64,000 nt of DNA from contig JAUYCX010000037.1 of the NCBI GenBank assembly GCA_030692045.1, forward strand, positions 225,357-289,356, given 5' to 3'. The position numbers and the translations under genes are program-made. This DNA is from Candidatus Omnitrophota bacterium (GTDB lineage: Bacteria; Omnitrophota; Gorgyraeia; JAUYCX01). This document shows, piece after piece, positions 1 through 8,459 of this stretch (its first letter is position 1; each line of letters opens with the position of its first letter). The notes under the pieces are model-generated. The model was not told where the DNA came from, searched no databases, and saw only the letters and a program-made list of their open reading frames with translations.

Positions 1-374
1 ATTGATTTTTCAGCTATGGCTAAGGCAATGTAAACTAAACCCACTGGTTTTGTGGCGGTTGCGCCAGTTGGTCCGGCAATTCCCGTAATTGCCATGCCAA
101 AATCTGTTTTGGCGATTTTTCTAATGTTTTTCGCCATTAAAAGGCAGGCCTCTTTACTTACAGCGCCTTTTGTTTTGATTAAATTTTCGCTTATATTAAG
201 TAGATTTATTTTTGCTTGATTAGAATAGGCAACAATTCCCAATTTAAAATATCGAGAACTGCCGGGAATGTTGGTTAGTTTATGGCAAATTAATCCTCCG
301 GTGCAGGATTCGGCGATAGATATAGTTTTGTGTTTTTGCTTTAGAAGTTTTGCAATCTTTTGTTCTGTTTTCAT
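1..374 (-). CDS. pncC: CinA C-terminal domain / nicotinamide-nucleotide amidase, partial
   Basis: Reading the minus strand from the ATG at 374 gives about 124 residues before the window edge. The N-terminus contains AESCTGG near residues 21-27, then a PGSSRYF segment, AYSNQAK, and GITGIAGPTGATATKPVG-like text, all typical of the CinA C-terminal domain, which removes the amide from NMN in pyridine-nucleotide recycling. The start lies directly on this domain, so this looks like the stand-alone PncC form (about 160 residues in the family) and not full-length CinA. The C-terminus is cut by the window edge. It is divergent from the riboflavin operon. Confidence 0.85.
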   Translation of the reverse strand, partial: MKTEQKIAKLLKQKHKTISIAESCTGGLICHKLTNIPGSSRYFKLGIVAYSNQAKINLLNISENLIKTKGAVSKEACLLMAKNIRKIAKTDFGMAITGIAGPTGATATKPVGLVYIALAIAEKS

Positions 375-403
375 TCTGATTTAAGATTTTCTTAACGCAA
401 ATG

Positions 404-438
404 GTCGCAGATTTAAATTATCTGCGTAATCTGCGTTC
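404..438. repeat. CGCAGATT-type inverted repeat
   Basis: A short spacer repeat with CGCAGAT and ATCTGCG arms followed by TAATCTGCG. Similar CAGATTA-rich text recurs at 890-930 and 62029-62100. It sits just upstream of pncC, in the 5' leader region of that minus-strand gene. Function is unknown. Confidence 0.5.
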
Positions 439-483
439 AAAAAGTTTATTTATTAATTATATCATAGCTTAAGATAAATTACT

Positions 484-682
484 TAAAATAAATTTCTTGG
501 TCGAGAAAGTCTTGTCGGCATCAAGCGAAATTTAAACCCCGTTAGAAATTTTGCTTTCCTAAGAATAGCCATAACGATATTTCTAACGGGGTAAACGTCA
601 GCTGGCAAATATTTCTTGCGCCGACAAAGTCTTGTCGGCATCAAGAAAAAACTAAACGCTAGTCAGCAGTTTTTTCTTGACA
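484..682. repeat. Composite palindromic element, family A, copy 1 (ends in a -35 box)
   Basis: Several nested palindromes. CCCCGTTAGAAAT (537-549) pairs with ATTTCTAACGGGG (579-591). GCCGACAA (620-627) pairs with TTGTCGGC (632-639). A perfect 13-bp stem, TCAAGAAAAAACT (641-653) with AGTTTTTTCTTGA (668-680), holds a 14-nt loop AAACGCTAGTCAGC. The last stem runs into CTTGACA, which is the -35 box of the rib promoter. Copy 2 at 35490-35591 has the same order, nearly the same loop (AAACGCCAGTCGGC) and the same CTTGACA end, but different arms that remain complementary. Confidence 0.8.
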
Positions 683-705
683 ATGCGAATCTTTTGGGTT
701 ATATT
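677..705 (+). promoter_or_regulatory. sigma70-type promoter of the riboflavin operon
   Basis: A consensus TTGACA at 677-682, a 17-nt spacer, then TATATT at 700-705. The predicted transcript start near 712 is immediately before the FMN riboswitch. The -35 hexamer is formed by the last bases of the family A palindromic element. Confidence 0.8.
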
Positions 706-712
706 TATAAAG

Positions 713-890
713 CTTTCGGGATAAGGTGAAATACCTGACTGGTAGTGAACCCTTAAGCGTAGTCGAAGGGTAAGCCTACGAGCCTTGAGCGAAGCGGAAG
801 GCGAAGTCCCGCCAAAGGCGGGACGAGGACTCAAGGTTGAGTTGGTGAAATGCCAACGCCAATAGTATAGTCTAGATGGGAGAGAGCAGA
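713..890 (+). promoter_or_regulatory. FMN riboswitch (RFN element)
   Basis: RFN landmarks occur in order: a GATAAGGTGAAATACC segment (720-735), ACTGGTAGTGAACCC, AAGCCTACGAGCC (772-784), GTTGGTGAAATGCCAAC (841-857), GCCAATAGTATAGTCTAGATGGGAGA (split across 857-883, close to the consensus GCCGACAGT...TCTGGATGGGAGA). FMN binding is expected to shut off the operon. The two variable stems are occupied by palindromes: ACCCTT...AAGGGT (749-770) and a CCTTGAG...CTCAAGG arm enclosing GTCCCGCC/GGCGGGAC (783-836). Confidence 0.9.
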
Positions 891-928
891 ACCACAGATT
901 ACACAGATTTAGACTTGATTACACAGAT

Positions 929-959
929 AATCCCGAAGGCAACTTAGGGATTTTTTTTT
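929..959 (+). terminator. Intrinsic terminator, likely the riboswitch expression platform
   Basis: AATCCC (929-934) and GGGATT (947-952) form a short stem followed by a run of T (951-959). It lies about 40 nt after the riboswitch core and before the first operon gene, the usual position for FMN-controlled attenuation. Confidence 0.7.
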
Positions 960-961
960 GA

Positions 962-1065
962 GCCCACGACTTACGGAACGAAGAGACGTAAGTCGTATGG
1001 GCGAAAAAATCCCGCCCTTTTGGCACGAGCGAAAAATATAAACTACCAAAAGGGCGGGATAATAG
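962..1065. repeat. Composite palindromic element, family D, copy 1
   Basis: Two hairpins in tandem. The first has GCCCACGACTTACG (962-975) paired with CGTAAGTCGTATGGGC (987-1002), with an unpaired TA in the 3' arm. The second pairs ATCCCGCCCTTTTGG with ACCAAAAGGGCGGGAT. The junction reads GAAAAAATCCCG. A second copy at 63415-63527 keeps the ACTTA/TAAGT core, the TA bulge and a GAATTTATCCCG junction, while the arms differ and stay complementary. Confidence 0.75.
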
Positions 1066-1094
1066 AAGAACGAAATCAATCAAAAGTACAAAAT

Positions 1095-1604
1095 ATGGAA
1101 AAGAAGTTAGTTGGAGTGAAGGGAATCTTAAAAAAGGGCATAGTAGCAATTGTAATAGCATCTATTTTAATGGGAATTTTTGTTTTTCTTGATATTTTTT
1201 TTATTCTACGAGGCAAAACCATCCACATTAGCAATGTGGCACAAAAGAAAGTGATAACCCTTTCAAGCGGTATGCAATACCCCGATGGCATTCATATTCT
1301 TATTACTGGTAATATTGATGGAATGGCGAGTATATATAAACTTTATAACGAAAAAAAAGAAAATATAAGATATAAAGTTGAGAAAGGAAAGGTGCATTTA
1401 TGTTTGACTTCAGAATGGTATGAAGACGAGTGTGTAATTATTTATGAACCCGTTGATGTTAAATCTGGAGCATTACAAATAAGATACAGATTCAGTAATA
1501 ACCATGAAAATCTTAAACTAATTAAAATTTATATCATATTGGTTTCTATTATATTTATATCAATATTTATCACCCGTCCCAAAATAAAGGAGCAGTTTCA
1601 ATGA
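1095..1604 (+). CDS. Unknown two-pass membrane protein, first gene of the FMN-riboswitch operon
   Basis: 169 residues from the ATG at 1095; an upstream in-frame ATG at 1020 lies inside the palindromic element and is less likely. One hydrophobic segment near residues 15-38 and a second near 143-162 enclose about 100 residues with beta-rich character. The protein ends in [10 protein letters not shown], a tail seen again at 43950 and 44644. Its stop overlaps the ribBA start (ATGA), so it is translationally coupled to riboflavin genes. I do not recognise the family. Position suggests a role linked to flavin supply, but it lacks the several membrane passes of known riboflavin transporters, and it may be an unrelated insertion. 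Confidence 0.7.
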   Translation: MEKKLVGVKGILKKGIVAIVIASILMGIFVFLDIFFILRGKTIHISNVAQKKVITLSSGMQYPDGIHILITGNIDGMASIYKLYNEKKENIRYKVEKGKVHLCLTSEWYEDECVIIYEPVDVKSGALQIRYRFSNNHENLKLIKIYIILVSIIFISIFITRPKIKEQFQ

Positions 1605-2815
1605 GTTTTAATACTATTCCAGAAATAATCGAAGATTTAAAGCAAGGCAAGATGGTCATTGTTATTGATGACGAAGGCCGTGAGAATGAAGGGGATTTAG
1701 TTTTGAGCGCCTCTTTTGCCAAGCCGCAAGATTTAAATTTTATGGCAAAAGAGGCGCGAGGTTTAATTTGTATTCCTATGGAAGAAGAGCGGTTAAACTT
1801 TCTAAATCTTCATCCTATGAAAGATAATCTTACTACGCGCCACCAAGCTGTAAAAGACCGCTTTGGCACTGCTTGGATGATATCTGTGGATGCGGCGTAT
1901 GGAATAACCACTGGGATCTCTGCATATGATCGTGCTCAAACCATTAGGGTTTTAATTGACTCAAAAAGTAAACCAGAGGATTTAATAACACCCGGACATT
2001 TGTTTCCTTTAAAGGCACAAAAGGGCGGAGTTTTGGTAAGGGCTGGGCATACTGAAGCAGCTGTTGATTTAATGCGTTTAACCGGACTTTATCCTGCAGG
2101 GGTAATCTGCGAGATAATGAATGACGATGGCACAATGGCGCGTACCCCACAATTAGTTGAGTTTGCTAAAAAACATAATTTAAAAATCTGTACTATTGCC
2201 AGTTTAATCGAGTTTCGTAGGTTTTCAGAAAAGCTTATAAGTAAAACTACCGAAACTTCTATCCCCACAAAATTTGGCAGATTTAAATTGTTGCTTTATG
2301 AATCCACTGTGGATAAGAATTATCATCTGGCACTGGTTACGGGTAAGATAAATAAAGAGGAGCCAATTCTGGTGCGTGTGCATTCAGAATGTTTAACCGG
2401 CGATGTCTTTGGGTCTTTGCGCTGTGACTGCGGAGAGCAATTGCATAAATCTATTGAGATGATTGCAAAACAGGGTTGTGGAATTATCCTTTATATGAAT
2501 CAGGAGGGGCGAGGAATTGGTTTGGTTAACAAACTTAAGGCATATAATTTACAGGATACGGGAATGGATACTGTTGAGGCAAATGAGGCATTGGGTTTTG
2601 CTGCGGATTTACGCGATTACGGAATTGGCGCGCAGATATTGGTAGATTTGGGTGTAGAAAAAATTCGGCTTTTAACCAATAACCCGCGTAAAATTGTGGG
2701 GTTGGAGGGTTATGGTTTGAAGGTAGTGGAGCGAGTTTCCTTAAAGACTAAGTTGACTTCCTTAAATAAAAAATATTTGCAGACTAAGAGGGAAAAGTTA
2801 GGGCATATCTTGTAA
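1601..2815 (+). CDS. ribBA: Bifunctional DHBP synthase / GTP cyclohydrolase II
   Basis: 404 residues, full length. The N-terminal half (about 1-205) is 3,4-dihydroxy-2-butanone-4-phosphate synthase, with the acidic [10 protein letters not shown] motif at 23-32 and [11 protein letters not shown] at 147-157. The C-terminal half (about 215-400) is GTP cyclohydrolase II, with zinc cysteines C264, C275 and C277 and NQEGRGIGL at 300-308. The protein supplies both precursors of riboflavin, from ribulose 5-phosphate and GTP, in the cytoplasm. It is expected to be repressed by FMN through the upstream riboswitch. Confidence 0.96.
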   Translation: MSFNTIPEIIEDLKQGKMVIVIDDEGRENEGDLVLSASFAKPQDLNFMAKEARGLICIPMEEERLNFLNLHPMKDNLTTRHQAVKDRFGTAWMISVDAAYGITTGISAYDRAQTIRVLIDSKSKPEDLITPGHLFPLKAQKGGVLVRAGHTEAAVDLMRLTGLYPAGVICEIMNDDGTMARTPQLVEFAKKHNLKICTIASLIEFRRFSEKLISKTTETSIPTKFGRFKLLLYESTVDKNYHLALVTGKINKEEPILVRVHSECLTGDVFGSLRCDCGEQLHKSIEMIAKQGCGIILYMNQEGRGIGLVNKLKAYNLQDTGMDTVEANEALGFAADLRDYGIGAQILVDLGVEKIRLLTNNPRKIVGLEGYGLKVVERVSLKTKLTSLNKKYLQTKREKLGHIL

Positions 2816-2851
2816 TTTATGCCTAATGGAAAATTGAGAGGAGGAGGTAAA

Positions 2852-3316
2852 ATGGTTAAGAAAATCGAAGGCAGTTTAATTGCTAAAGGTAAAAAATTTA
2901 GCATAGTTGCATCGCGCTTTAATGATTTTGTCACCAAAGAGCTTGTAGACGGATGCGTAGATACCTTAGTGCGTCATGGAGTAAATGATGACGATATTAG
3001 CGTTACTTGGGTTCCTGGCGCATTTGAGATACCTACCATTGCCAAACGTTTGGTAAGCTTAAAAAATATTGATGCAGTTATTTGCTTGGGCACAATTATT
3101 CGGGGAGCTACCCCGCATTTCGATTACATTGCTTCAGCGGTGGCCAAGGGCATTGCCAAGGTTTCTTTAGACTCAGGAAAACCAGTTGTGTTTGGCGTAA
3201 TTACTGCTGATACAATTGAGCAGGCAATTGAGCGCGCCGGCACCAAAGACGGAAATAAAGGAAAAGACGCGGCTCTAAATGCCATTGAAATGGCAAATCT
3301 TTTAGAGAAACTCTAA
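2852..3316 (+). CDS. ribH: 6,7-dimethyl-8-ribityllumazine synthase
   Basis: 154 residues from the ATG at 2852, chosen because GAGGAGG lies just before it and homologues start near this point; an upstream ATG at 2819 would add 11 unrelated residues. The protein has [20 protein letters not shown] with the catalytic histidine, and a C-terminal [10 protein letters not shown] segment. It joins ribityl-uracil and DHBP to form lumazine, normally as a 60-mer or pentamer. It lies 36 bp after ribBA. Confidence 0.96.
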   Translation: MVKKIEGSLIAKGKKFSIVASRFNDFVTKELVDGCVDTLVRHGVNDDDISVTWVPGAFEIPTIAKRLVSLKNIDAVICLGTIIRGATPHFDYIASAVAKGIAKVSLDSGKPVVFGVITADTIEQAIERAGTKDGNKGKDAALNAIEMANLLEKL

Positions 3317-3340
3317 GTTAGTTGATAGGTTGATAGGCGA

Positions 3341-3766
3341 ATGAGAAAACGCACAAAATCCAGAGACTATGCCTTAAAATTTCTTTATCAAATTGATATT
3401 ACCAAAGAGTCAAGCGATAAAGATTTCGAAGAATTTTGGCAGAATCAAGAAGAGCCATATGCTGAAGTTAAGGAATTTGCCTTCACTTTGGTTAAAGGTA
3501 CTATTGAAAACTTAAAAGATATTGATAAGAAGATTACTGATTATGCCGTGAATTGGCAGTTAAAGCGCATGGCAGTTGTGGATAGGAATATTTTAAGATT
3601 GGCAACCTTTGAGTTACTTTATCTAAAGGACATTCCGCCTAAGGTATCCATAAATGAGGCTGTAGATTTAGCAAAAAAATACGGAGACATTGAATCCGGA
3701 CGCTTTGTTAATGGAATACTTGACAAAATAAACAAGACCGAGTGCTTAGATAAGAAATCTTCTTAA
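3341..3766 (+). CDS. nusB: Transcription antitermination factor NusB
   Basis: 141 residues, all-helical, with the family N-terminus (RDYALKFLYQID), central DRNILRLATFELLY and VSINEAVDLAKKYG followed by FVNGILDKI. NusB with NusE binds boxA RNA and supports antitermination on rRNA operons. The ribH-nusB order is common in bacteria, so this placement is ordinary. Confidence 0.93.
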   Translation: MRKRTKSRDYALKFLYQIDITKESSDKDFEEFWQNQEEPYAEVKEFAFTLVKGTIENLKDIDKKITDYAVNWQLKRMAVVDRNILRLATFELLYLKDIPPKVSINEAVDLAKKYGDIESGRFVNGILDKINKTECLDKKSS

Positions 3767-3802
3767 GATAAGTCTACGTTCAATAATGATTTCAAAAATT
3801 TC

Positions 3803-4624
3803 ATGAAATACGCTGATTTACATATCCACACTAATTTATCTGATAGTACCTACTCGCCTCGCCAGGTAGTAAAATTATCCCTAAAAAATAAACTTTCTGC
3901 AATTAGCATTACTGACCATGATACAGTTGATGCAATTGAACCCATCCAAAAAATAGCCAATCCTTTGGGATTAGAGATAATTCCGGGAATTGAGATGACT
4001 TGCGACATTGATGGCATAGAGATTCATATCTTAGGTTATTTTATTGATTATAAAGATAAAAATTTTCTAAACAAACTTAAGGAATTAAGACAAATTAGAG
4101 TTGAGCGCATTCATAAAATGGTTGAAAAGTTGAAAGGTTTAGGGTTAACTGGGATGAAGGCAGAGGAGGTTGTTAAATCAGCTGGCAGAGGAGCAGTTGG
4201 GCGTGTGCATTTGGCTGTTGCGATGCAGAAAAAAGGTTATGTTGGTTCAATTCAGGAGGCTTTTTATAAATTTATTCACGACAAAGGCCCTGCCTATGTT
4301 AGTAAATTTAGATTTAAGCCGCAAGAGGTAATTGATTTAATCATAAAAAATAATGGTATCCCTGTTTTGGCGCATCCGCATACATTGGGTAGAAAAAAGT
4401 TTATTGAGGAGTTTGTAGGTTTTGGTTTAAAAGGCATTGAAGTTTTTTATCCTGAATACACGCACACCCAAACAGAATATTACAAAAATTTTGCCGATAA
4501 ATTTAATTTGCTTTTAACTGGCGGCTCAGATTGTCACGGAGAAATTAGGGAGGGTAATTCTATCGGTAAGATTAAAATTCCTTATGAACTGGTTGAGAAA
4601 TTAAGACAAGCATATGAACGATGA
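3803..4624 (+). CDS. PHP-domain phosphoesterase (TrpH/YciV-like)
   Basis: 273 residues with the PHP metal motifs in order: DLHIHTNLSDSTYSP at 5-19, ITDHDT near 36-41, PGIEM near 61-65, LAHPHT near 189-194 and GGSDCHGE near 240-247. The family contains 5'-3' exonucleases and 3',5'-nucleotide bisphosphate phosphatases (RNase AM type). The end overlaps ribD by 11 bp, placing it in the riboflavin operon. A direct part in the pathway, for example the poorly defined dephosphorylation step, is possible but not shown by the sequence. Confidence 0.85.
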   Translation: MKYADLHIHTNLSDSTYSPRQVVKLSLKNKLSAISITDHDTVDAIEPIQKIANPLGLEIIPGIEMTCDIDGIEIHILGYFIDYKDKNFLNKLKELRQIRVERIHKMVEKLKGLGLTGMKAEEVVKSAGRGAVGRVHLAVAMQKKGYVGSIQEAFYKFIHDKGPAYVSKFRFKPQEVIDLIIKNNGIPVLAHPHTLGRKKFIEEFVGFGLKGIEVFYPEYTHTQTEYYKNFADKFNLLLTGGSDCHGEIREGNSIGKIKIPYELVEKLRQAYER

Positions 4625-5705
4625 ATATTATATGAGAATTGCCATTAATTTGGCTTTGAAGGCAAAGGGTCAAACAAGTCCTAACCCTTTGGTGGGCGCC
4701 TTAATTGTAAAGAATAGTCGGATAATTTCTTCTGGTTACCATCACAAAGCTGGTTTGCCTCATGCTGAAATAATTGTTTTAAACAAGGCAGGTAAAAAGG
4801 CAAAGGGAGCAAAATTATATATTAACTTAGAGCCCTGTTGCCATTTTGGCAGAACTGCGCCTTGCGTTTATGCGATTTTGGAAAGCGGTATTAAAAAGGT
4901 AATTATTGGTACAATTGACCCTAATCCAATGATGAATGGCAAGAGCATCAAACTGTTGCAAGCACACGGCGTTGAAGTAAAAGCAGGTATTTTAGAAAAG
5001 GAATGCCTTGATATAAATCAGCCGTTTATAAAGTATATCACTAAAAGAATTCCTTATGTTACTGTTAAAACCGCCCAATCTTTAGATGGTAGGATTGCTA
5101 CCAAAACCGGGCAATCAAAATGGATAACCACTGAATATGCGCGTAAATATAGCCACAACTTAAGAAAACTTTATGATGCGATTGTAGTTGGGGTAAATAC
5201 GGTTATAAAGGATAATCCATTGTTGAACTCAACTACGAATAAGAGGTTCTTTAAAGTTGTAATAGATCGAGAATTGAAGATATCCACAAAGGCAAGAATT
5301 TTTTCTAAGGAATCCAAGGCAGAGATTATAATTGCATCGGGTAATAGAGCTTTAGAAAGTAAAAAAAATATTTTAGAAAAGATGGGCGCAAAAGTTTTAA
5401 CTTTTGCGCCCCAAAAAGGACAGATTCCTTTAAAGAAGCTATTATCCAGCCTAGCTGAATTAGAGATTAGTAACATTTTGGTTGAGGGCGGTGGAGAAAC
5501 TATAGGGAGATTCTTTGATGCAAACTTAGTAGATAAGGTTTTATTTTTTATTGCAGCAAAAATAATCGGCGGAAAAGAAGCGATAAGTTCTGTAATGGGA
5601 GAAGGAATTAGAAAAATTAGTCAGGCAACTCAGATTAAAGATTGGGAATTTAAAAAAATTGGTCAAGATTTATTAATAGAAGGAAATGTTTACCGGTATA
5701 ATTGA
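4614..5705 (+). CDS. ribD: Riboflavin deaminase/reductase
   Basis: 363 residues. The N-terminal deaminase domain has the zinc set H50-A-E52 and C75...C84 (LEPCCHFGRTAPC). The C-terminal reductase domain (about 148-363) carries the TAQSLDGRIA and VEGGGETIGRFF segments. It converts the pyrimidine product of GTP cyclohydrolase II to 5-amino-6-ribitylamino-uracil phosphate using NADPH. It overlaps the PHP gene upstream and ribE downstream, so the four genes are likely translated in series. Confidence 0.96.
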   Translation: MNDEYYMRIAINLALKAKGQTSPNPLVGALIVKNSRIISSGYHHKAGLPHAEIIVLNKAGKKAKGAKLYINLEPCCHFGRTAPCVYAILESGIKKVIIGTIDPNPMMNGKSIKLLQAHGVEVKAGILEKECLDINQPFIKYITKRIPYVTVKTAQSLDGRIATKTGQSKWITTEYARKYSHNLRKLYDAIVVGVNTVIKDNPLLNSTTNKRFFKVVIDRELKISTKARIFSKESKAEIIIASGNRALESKKNILEKMGAKVLTFAPQKGQIPLKKLLSSLAELEISNILVEGGGETIGRFFDANLVDKVLFFIAAKIIGGKEAISSVMGEGIRKISQATQIKDWEFKKIGQDLLIEGNVYRYN

Positions 5706-6291
5706 AGAATTAGGTAAGATTGTAAGGATAGAAAACTTAAAAGGCAATCGTCTCTTAACCATAGGAGCACAAAAGGTTATTGACTTAACTAAAATCGGAG
5801 ACAGTATTGCGGTTAACGGAGTTTGTTTAACAGTTGTGAAGATAGAGAATAAAAATTTATCTTTTGAGGTGATACCAGAAACTTTGGATAAAACAAATTT
5901 GAAATTTCTTAAAGTTTCTGATTCAGTGAATTTAGAGCGTTCTTTAAAATTCAATGAAAGAATCGGCGGACATTTATTAAGCGGCCACATTGATACAGTG
6001 GGAATAATCCGAAAAAAAAGCTTTACCTTGGGAGGTTATAAATTTGAAATTGCGCTGGACAAAGATTTTCTTCCATTCATTGTAAATAAAGGGTCAGTTG
6101 CTATAGATGGGATTAGTTTGACCGCGGCAAACATTAAGGGAAATACATTTAGCGTCTATATAATCCCACATACTTTAAAGGTAACAACCTTAGGGTTTAA
6201 AGGTCCTTCAAGTTATGTAAATATTGAAGTGGATATGTTAGGAAAATATGTTTTGTCTTTATTAAAAAGCCAGCAAACAGTAATATCTTAA
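5686..6291 (+). CDS. ribE: Riboflavin synthase alpha chain
   Basis: 201 residues beginning with the invariant MFTGIIEE and containing two lumazine-binding repeats, about 1-90 and 91-190; the second begins near GGHLLSGHIDTVG. It dismutates two lumazines to riboflavin. The start lies 20 bp inside ribD. This is the last gene of the riboflavin operon; the flavokinase ribF is 11 kb away. Confidence 0.96.
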   Translation: MFTGIIEELGKIVRIENLKGNRLLTIGAQKVIDLTKIGDSIAVNGVCLTVVKIENKNLSFEVIPETLDKTNLKFLKVSDSVNLERSLKFNERIGGHLLSGHIDTVGIIRKKSFTLGGYKFEIALDKDFLPFIVNKGSVAIDGISLTAANIKGNTFSVYIIPHTLKVTTLGFKGPSSYVNIEVDMLGKYVLSLLKSQQTVIS

Positions 6292-6295
6292 AAAA

Positions 6296-6385
6296 CTAAT
6301 TTAAACACTAATTTCCACGAATTTTCAACTAATTACCACGAATAAATTAGTGGTAATTAGCGTTAGATTCGCGTCAATTAGCGTT
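6296..6385. repeat. Spacer with CTAATT/CACGAA repeats
   Basis: Imperfect short repeats (CTAATTTCCACGAA, CTAATTACCACGAA) and an inverted copy (TTAGTGGTAATTAGCG) fill the gap between ribE and the ketosynthase gene. No ORF or recognised RNA is seen. Confidence 0.5.
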
Positions 6386-6397
6386 CTAAACAAAAGG

Positions 6398-6426
6398 TTG
6401 ACAATCTTTTCTTAAAAAGAGAAAAT
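6398..6426 (+). promoter_or_regulatory. Possible promoter of the ketosynthase-like operon
   Basis: A consensus TTGACA at 6398-6403 is followed after 17 nt by GAAAAT, a weak -10. If used, transcription would start within a few bases of the ATG at 6434, giving an almost leaderless mRNA. Confidence 0.4.
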
Positions 6427-6433
6427 AGAACTA

Positions 6434-7669
6434 ATGGAAAGGCGCGTAGTTATAACAGGTGTGGGAATTCTAGCCTCTAACGGAATTGGAAAGGATGCTT
6501 TTTGGAATTCTTTATCGGAAGGTAAGACTGGCTTTAAGAGAGTCAGCTTGTTTGACACATCTGAATTAACTGTAAAACAGGCAGGAGAGATTACAGAATT
6601 TGATGCCACAAAGTTTTTAGGCACAAAGGGCCTTAGGACTTTAGACCGCAGTACAAAACTTATTTGTTCTGCAGCAAAGCTTGCCATACAAGACGCTAAA
6701 TTGCAAATTACACAAGAGAATACTTATGATACTGGAGTTTGCGTTGGTACAACTTTAGGCAGTGTTTATAGTATTAGCGAATTTGATAAGCAGGCTTTAA
6801 GAGAAGGTCCTCGTTCAGTAAATCCAATGCTATTTCCCAATACCGTGATAAATTCTCCAGCTTCGCAGGTTTCAATTTGGTGTAATATCAAAGGCTTTAA
6901 TACCACCATCTCAACTGGTTTTACAGCTAGTCTTGACTCTTTAAGTTATGCCGCTGATTTTATAAAATGGGGTAAGGCGAAGATTATTTTGGCAGGCGGT
7001 GTTGAGGAGATGTGCATTCAAACATTTTTAGGGTTTTATAAATTAAAATTCTTATCTGGTTCAAAGGAAAATGAAGAATTTATCTCCTGCCCTTTTGATA
7101 GAAGAAGAAATGGAATTGTTTTTGGAGAAGGAGCGGGATTTTTAGTTTTGGAAGATTTGGAATCAGCGCAAAAAAGAAATGTAGATATTTTAGCTGAGGT
7201 TAGCGGATTTGGCATAAGCTTTGATCCCTTTAGAATAAACAAATACAATCCTCGAGGGGATGGTTTAAAACAGGCAATGCGCTCGGCTTTGGAGAATACA
7301 GGTTTTTCAGTTGAAGACATTGATTGTATATTTGCCAATGCCAATTCTACAATTGCAGCAGATAAGATTGAAACTGAAGCCATAAAAGAGGTTTTTGGAG
7401 AATGTGCTTATAAGATTCCTATAACTGCTATAAAGTCAATGACTGGAGAGGGTTTTAGTGTTTCGGGAATTTTTGAGGCGGTTTCTGCGGTAGGCGCAAT
7501 TAAAAATAGTTTTATTCCTCCTACGGTAAATTACGAGGTTAAAGATGAGGCTTGCGATTTAGATTATGTACCCAATAAATCTTCGCATTTACAATTAAAA
7601 AATGTGATGGTAATTACCTTTGGCCCAAGCGGCAGTAATACGGTTATGATTTTAAAAAGGTATGAATAA
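6434..7669 (+). CDS. Ketosynthase-fold protein without catalytic residues (FabF-like, chain-length-factor-like)
   Basis: 411 residues, the normal FabF length and thiolase-like fold, with conserved VVITGVGILASNG, GEGAGFLVLE and AIKSMTG segments. The catalytic triad of KAS II is missing: the nucleophilic Cys position in TAC is Phe (STGF, residue 163), the first His is Asn (ANANST, residue 302), and the second His is Glu (KSMTGE, residue 339). It should not condense acyl chains itself. Known dead ketosynthases act as chain-length factors beside an active partner, but no active partner or acyl carrier protein is in this window. It is followed directly by fabG and fabZ homologues. Confidence 0.85.
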   Translation: MERRVVITGVGILASNGIGKDAFWNSLSEGKTGFKRVSLFDTSELTVKQAGEITEFDATKFLGTKGLRTLDRSTKLICSAAKLAIQDAKLQITQENTYDTGVCVGTTLGSVYSISEFDKQALREGPRSVNPMLFPNTVINSPASQVSIWCNIKGFNTTISTGFTASLDSLSYAADFIKWGKAKIILAGGVEEMCIQTFLGFYKLKFLSGSKENEEFISCPFDRRRNGIVFGEGAGFLVLEDLESAQKRNVDILAEVSGFGISFDPFRINKYNPRGDGLKQAMRSALENTGFSVEDIDCIFANANSTIAADKIETEAIKEVFGECAYKIPITAIKSMTGEGFSVSGIFEAVSAVGAIKNSFIPPTVNYEVKDEACDLDYVPNKSSHLQLKNVMVITFGPSGSNTVMILKRYE

Positions 7670-8416
7670 ATGGATTTAAAAGGAAAGGTAGCAATAGTTA
7701 CAGGTGGAAGCAGGGGAATTGGCAGAGAAATTGTTTTGGCATTAGCAAAGAAAGGCTGTTTTATTGCCTTTAATTATTTTAAGAATGAATCTTTAGCCGA
7801 GAGTTTGATTAAAGAAGTTAAGTCTTTAAACACAAAGGCAATTGCCAGAATGGTTGACATTAGAGATTTCGAGAAAGTTAAATTATGGGTGGAAGATGTT
7901 AAAAGAGAATTTGGTCAATTGGATATTTTAATAAATAATGCAGGTATAATTAATGATAAAGCATTAATGCTTATGGAGCCAGTTGATTGGCAGGAGGTTA
8001 TTAAGATAAATTTAATCGGCGTCTTTAATGTTACCCGTGCCTGCATAGTAACATTTTTAAAACAGAAAAGCGGTAATATTGTAAATATTTCTTCTGTTAG
8101 CGGCATAACCGGCACTAACCGTCAGACAAATTATTCTGCCAGCAAAGCAGGAATTATTGGTTTTACAAAATCTTTAGCTAAAGAAGTGGCAGCGTTTAAT
8201 ATCAAGGTCAATGCCGTTGCTCCAGGTTATATTGAAACTGACATGCTCTCTAATCTAAAAGAAGATTATAAACAGCAATTGCTAAACAGTATTCCCATGA
8301 ATAGGTTTGGTAAGTCTGCTGAGGTGGCAAATGTTGTTTTATTTTTATTGAGTCAACAGGCTTCCTACATTACAGGCCAGGTGATAGTGGTAGATGGCGG
8401 TTTGTCTATGAAATAA
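7670..8416 (+). CDS. fabG: 3-oxoacyl-[ACP] reductase, SDR family
   Basis: 248 residues. It has the TGGSRGIGREI nucleotide-binding motif at about 12-22, NNAG near 87-90, the catalytic Ser in NISSVSG near 141 and YSASK near 155-159, and ends in QVIVVDGGLSMK. All active-site residues are present. The ATG follows the stop of the ketosynthase-like gene directly. It reduces 3-oxoacyl-ACP with NADPH; in this context it may serve a special acyl product and not bulk fatty acid synthesis. Confidence 0.9.
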   Translation: MDLKGKVAIVTGGSRGIGREIVLALAKKGCFIAFNYFKNESLAESLIKEVKSLNTKAIARMVDIRDFEKVKLWVEDVKREFGQLDILINNAGIINDKALMLMEPVDWQEVIKINLIGVFNVTRACIVTFLKQKSGNIVNISSVSGITGTNRQTNYSASKAGIIGFTKSLAKEVAAFNIKVNAVAPGYIETDMLSNLKEDYKQQLLNSIPMNRFGKSAEVANVVLFLLSQQASYITGQVIVVDGGLSMK

Positions 8417-8442
8417 ATGAGGGCATAAGTTATGCGCTCATT
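8415..8442 (+). repeat. Hairpin between fabG and fabZ
   Basis: AATGAG-GCATAA and TTATGC-CTCATT arms pair almost perfectly. There is no T-run, so it is not a standard terminator; it may modulate translation or mRNA stability between the two genes. Confidence 0.5.
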
Positions 8443-8459
8443 AAAAAGAGAGGTTATAA

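Noticed and set aside
652..834. 60-residue minus-strand ORF
   Set aside because: It lies wholly in the rib promoter and FMN riboswitch; composition comes from palindromes.
919..1161. 80-residue minus-strand ORF
   Set aside because: Overlaps palindromes and the start of the membrane protein gene; no coding signal of its own.
5171..5476. 101-residue minus-strand ORF
   Set aside because: Complement of ribD; typical shadow in AT-rich sequence.
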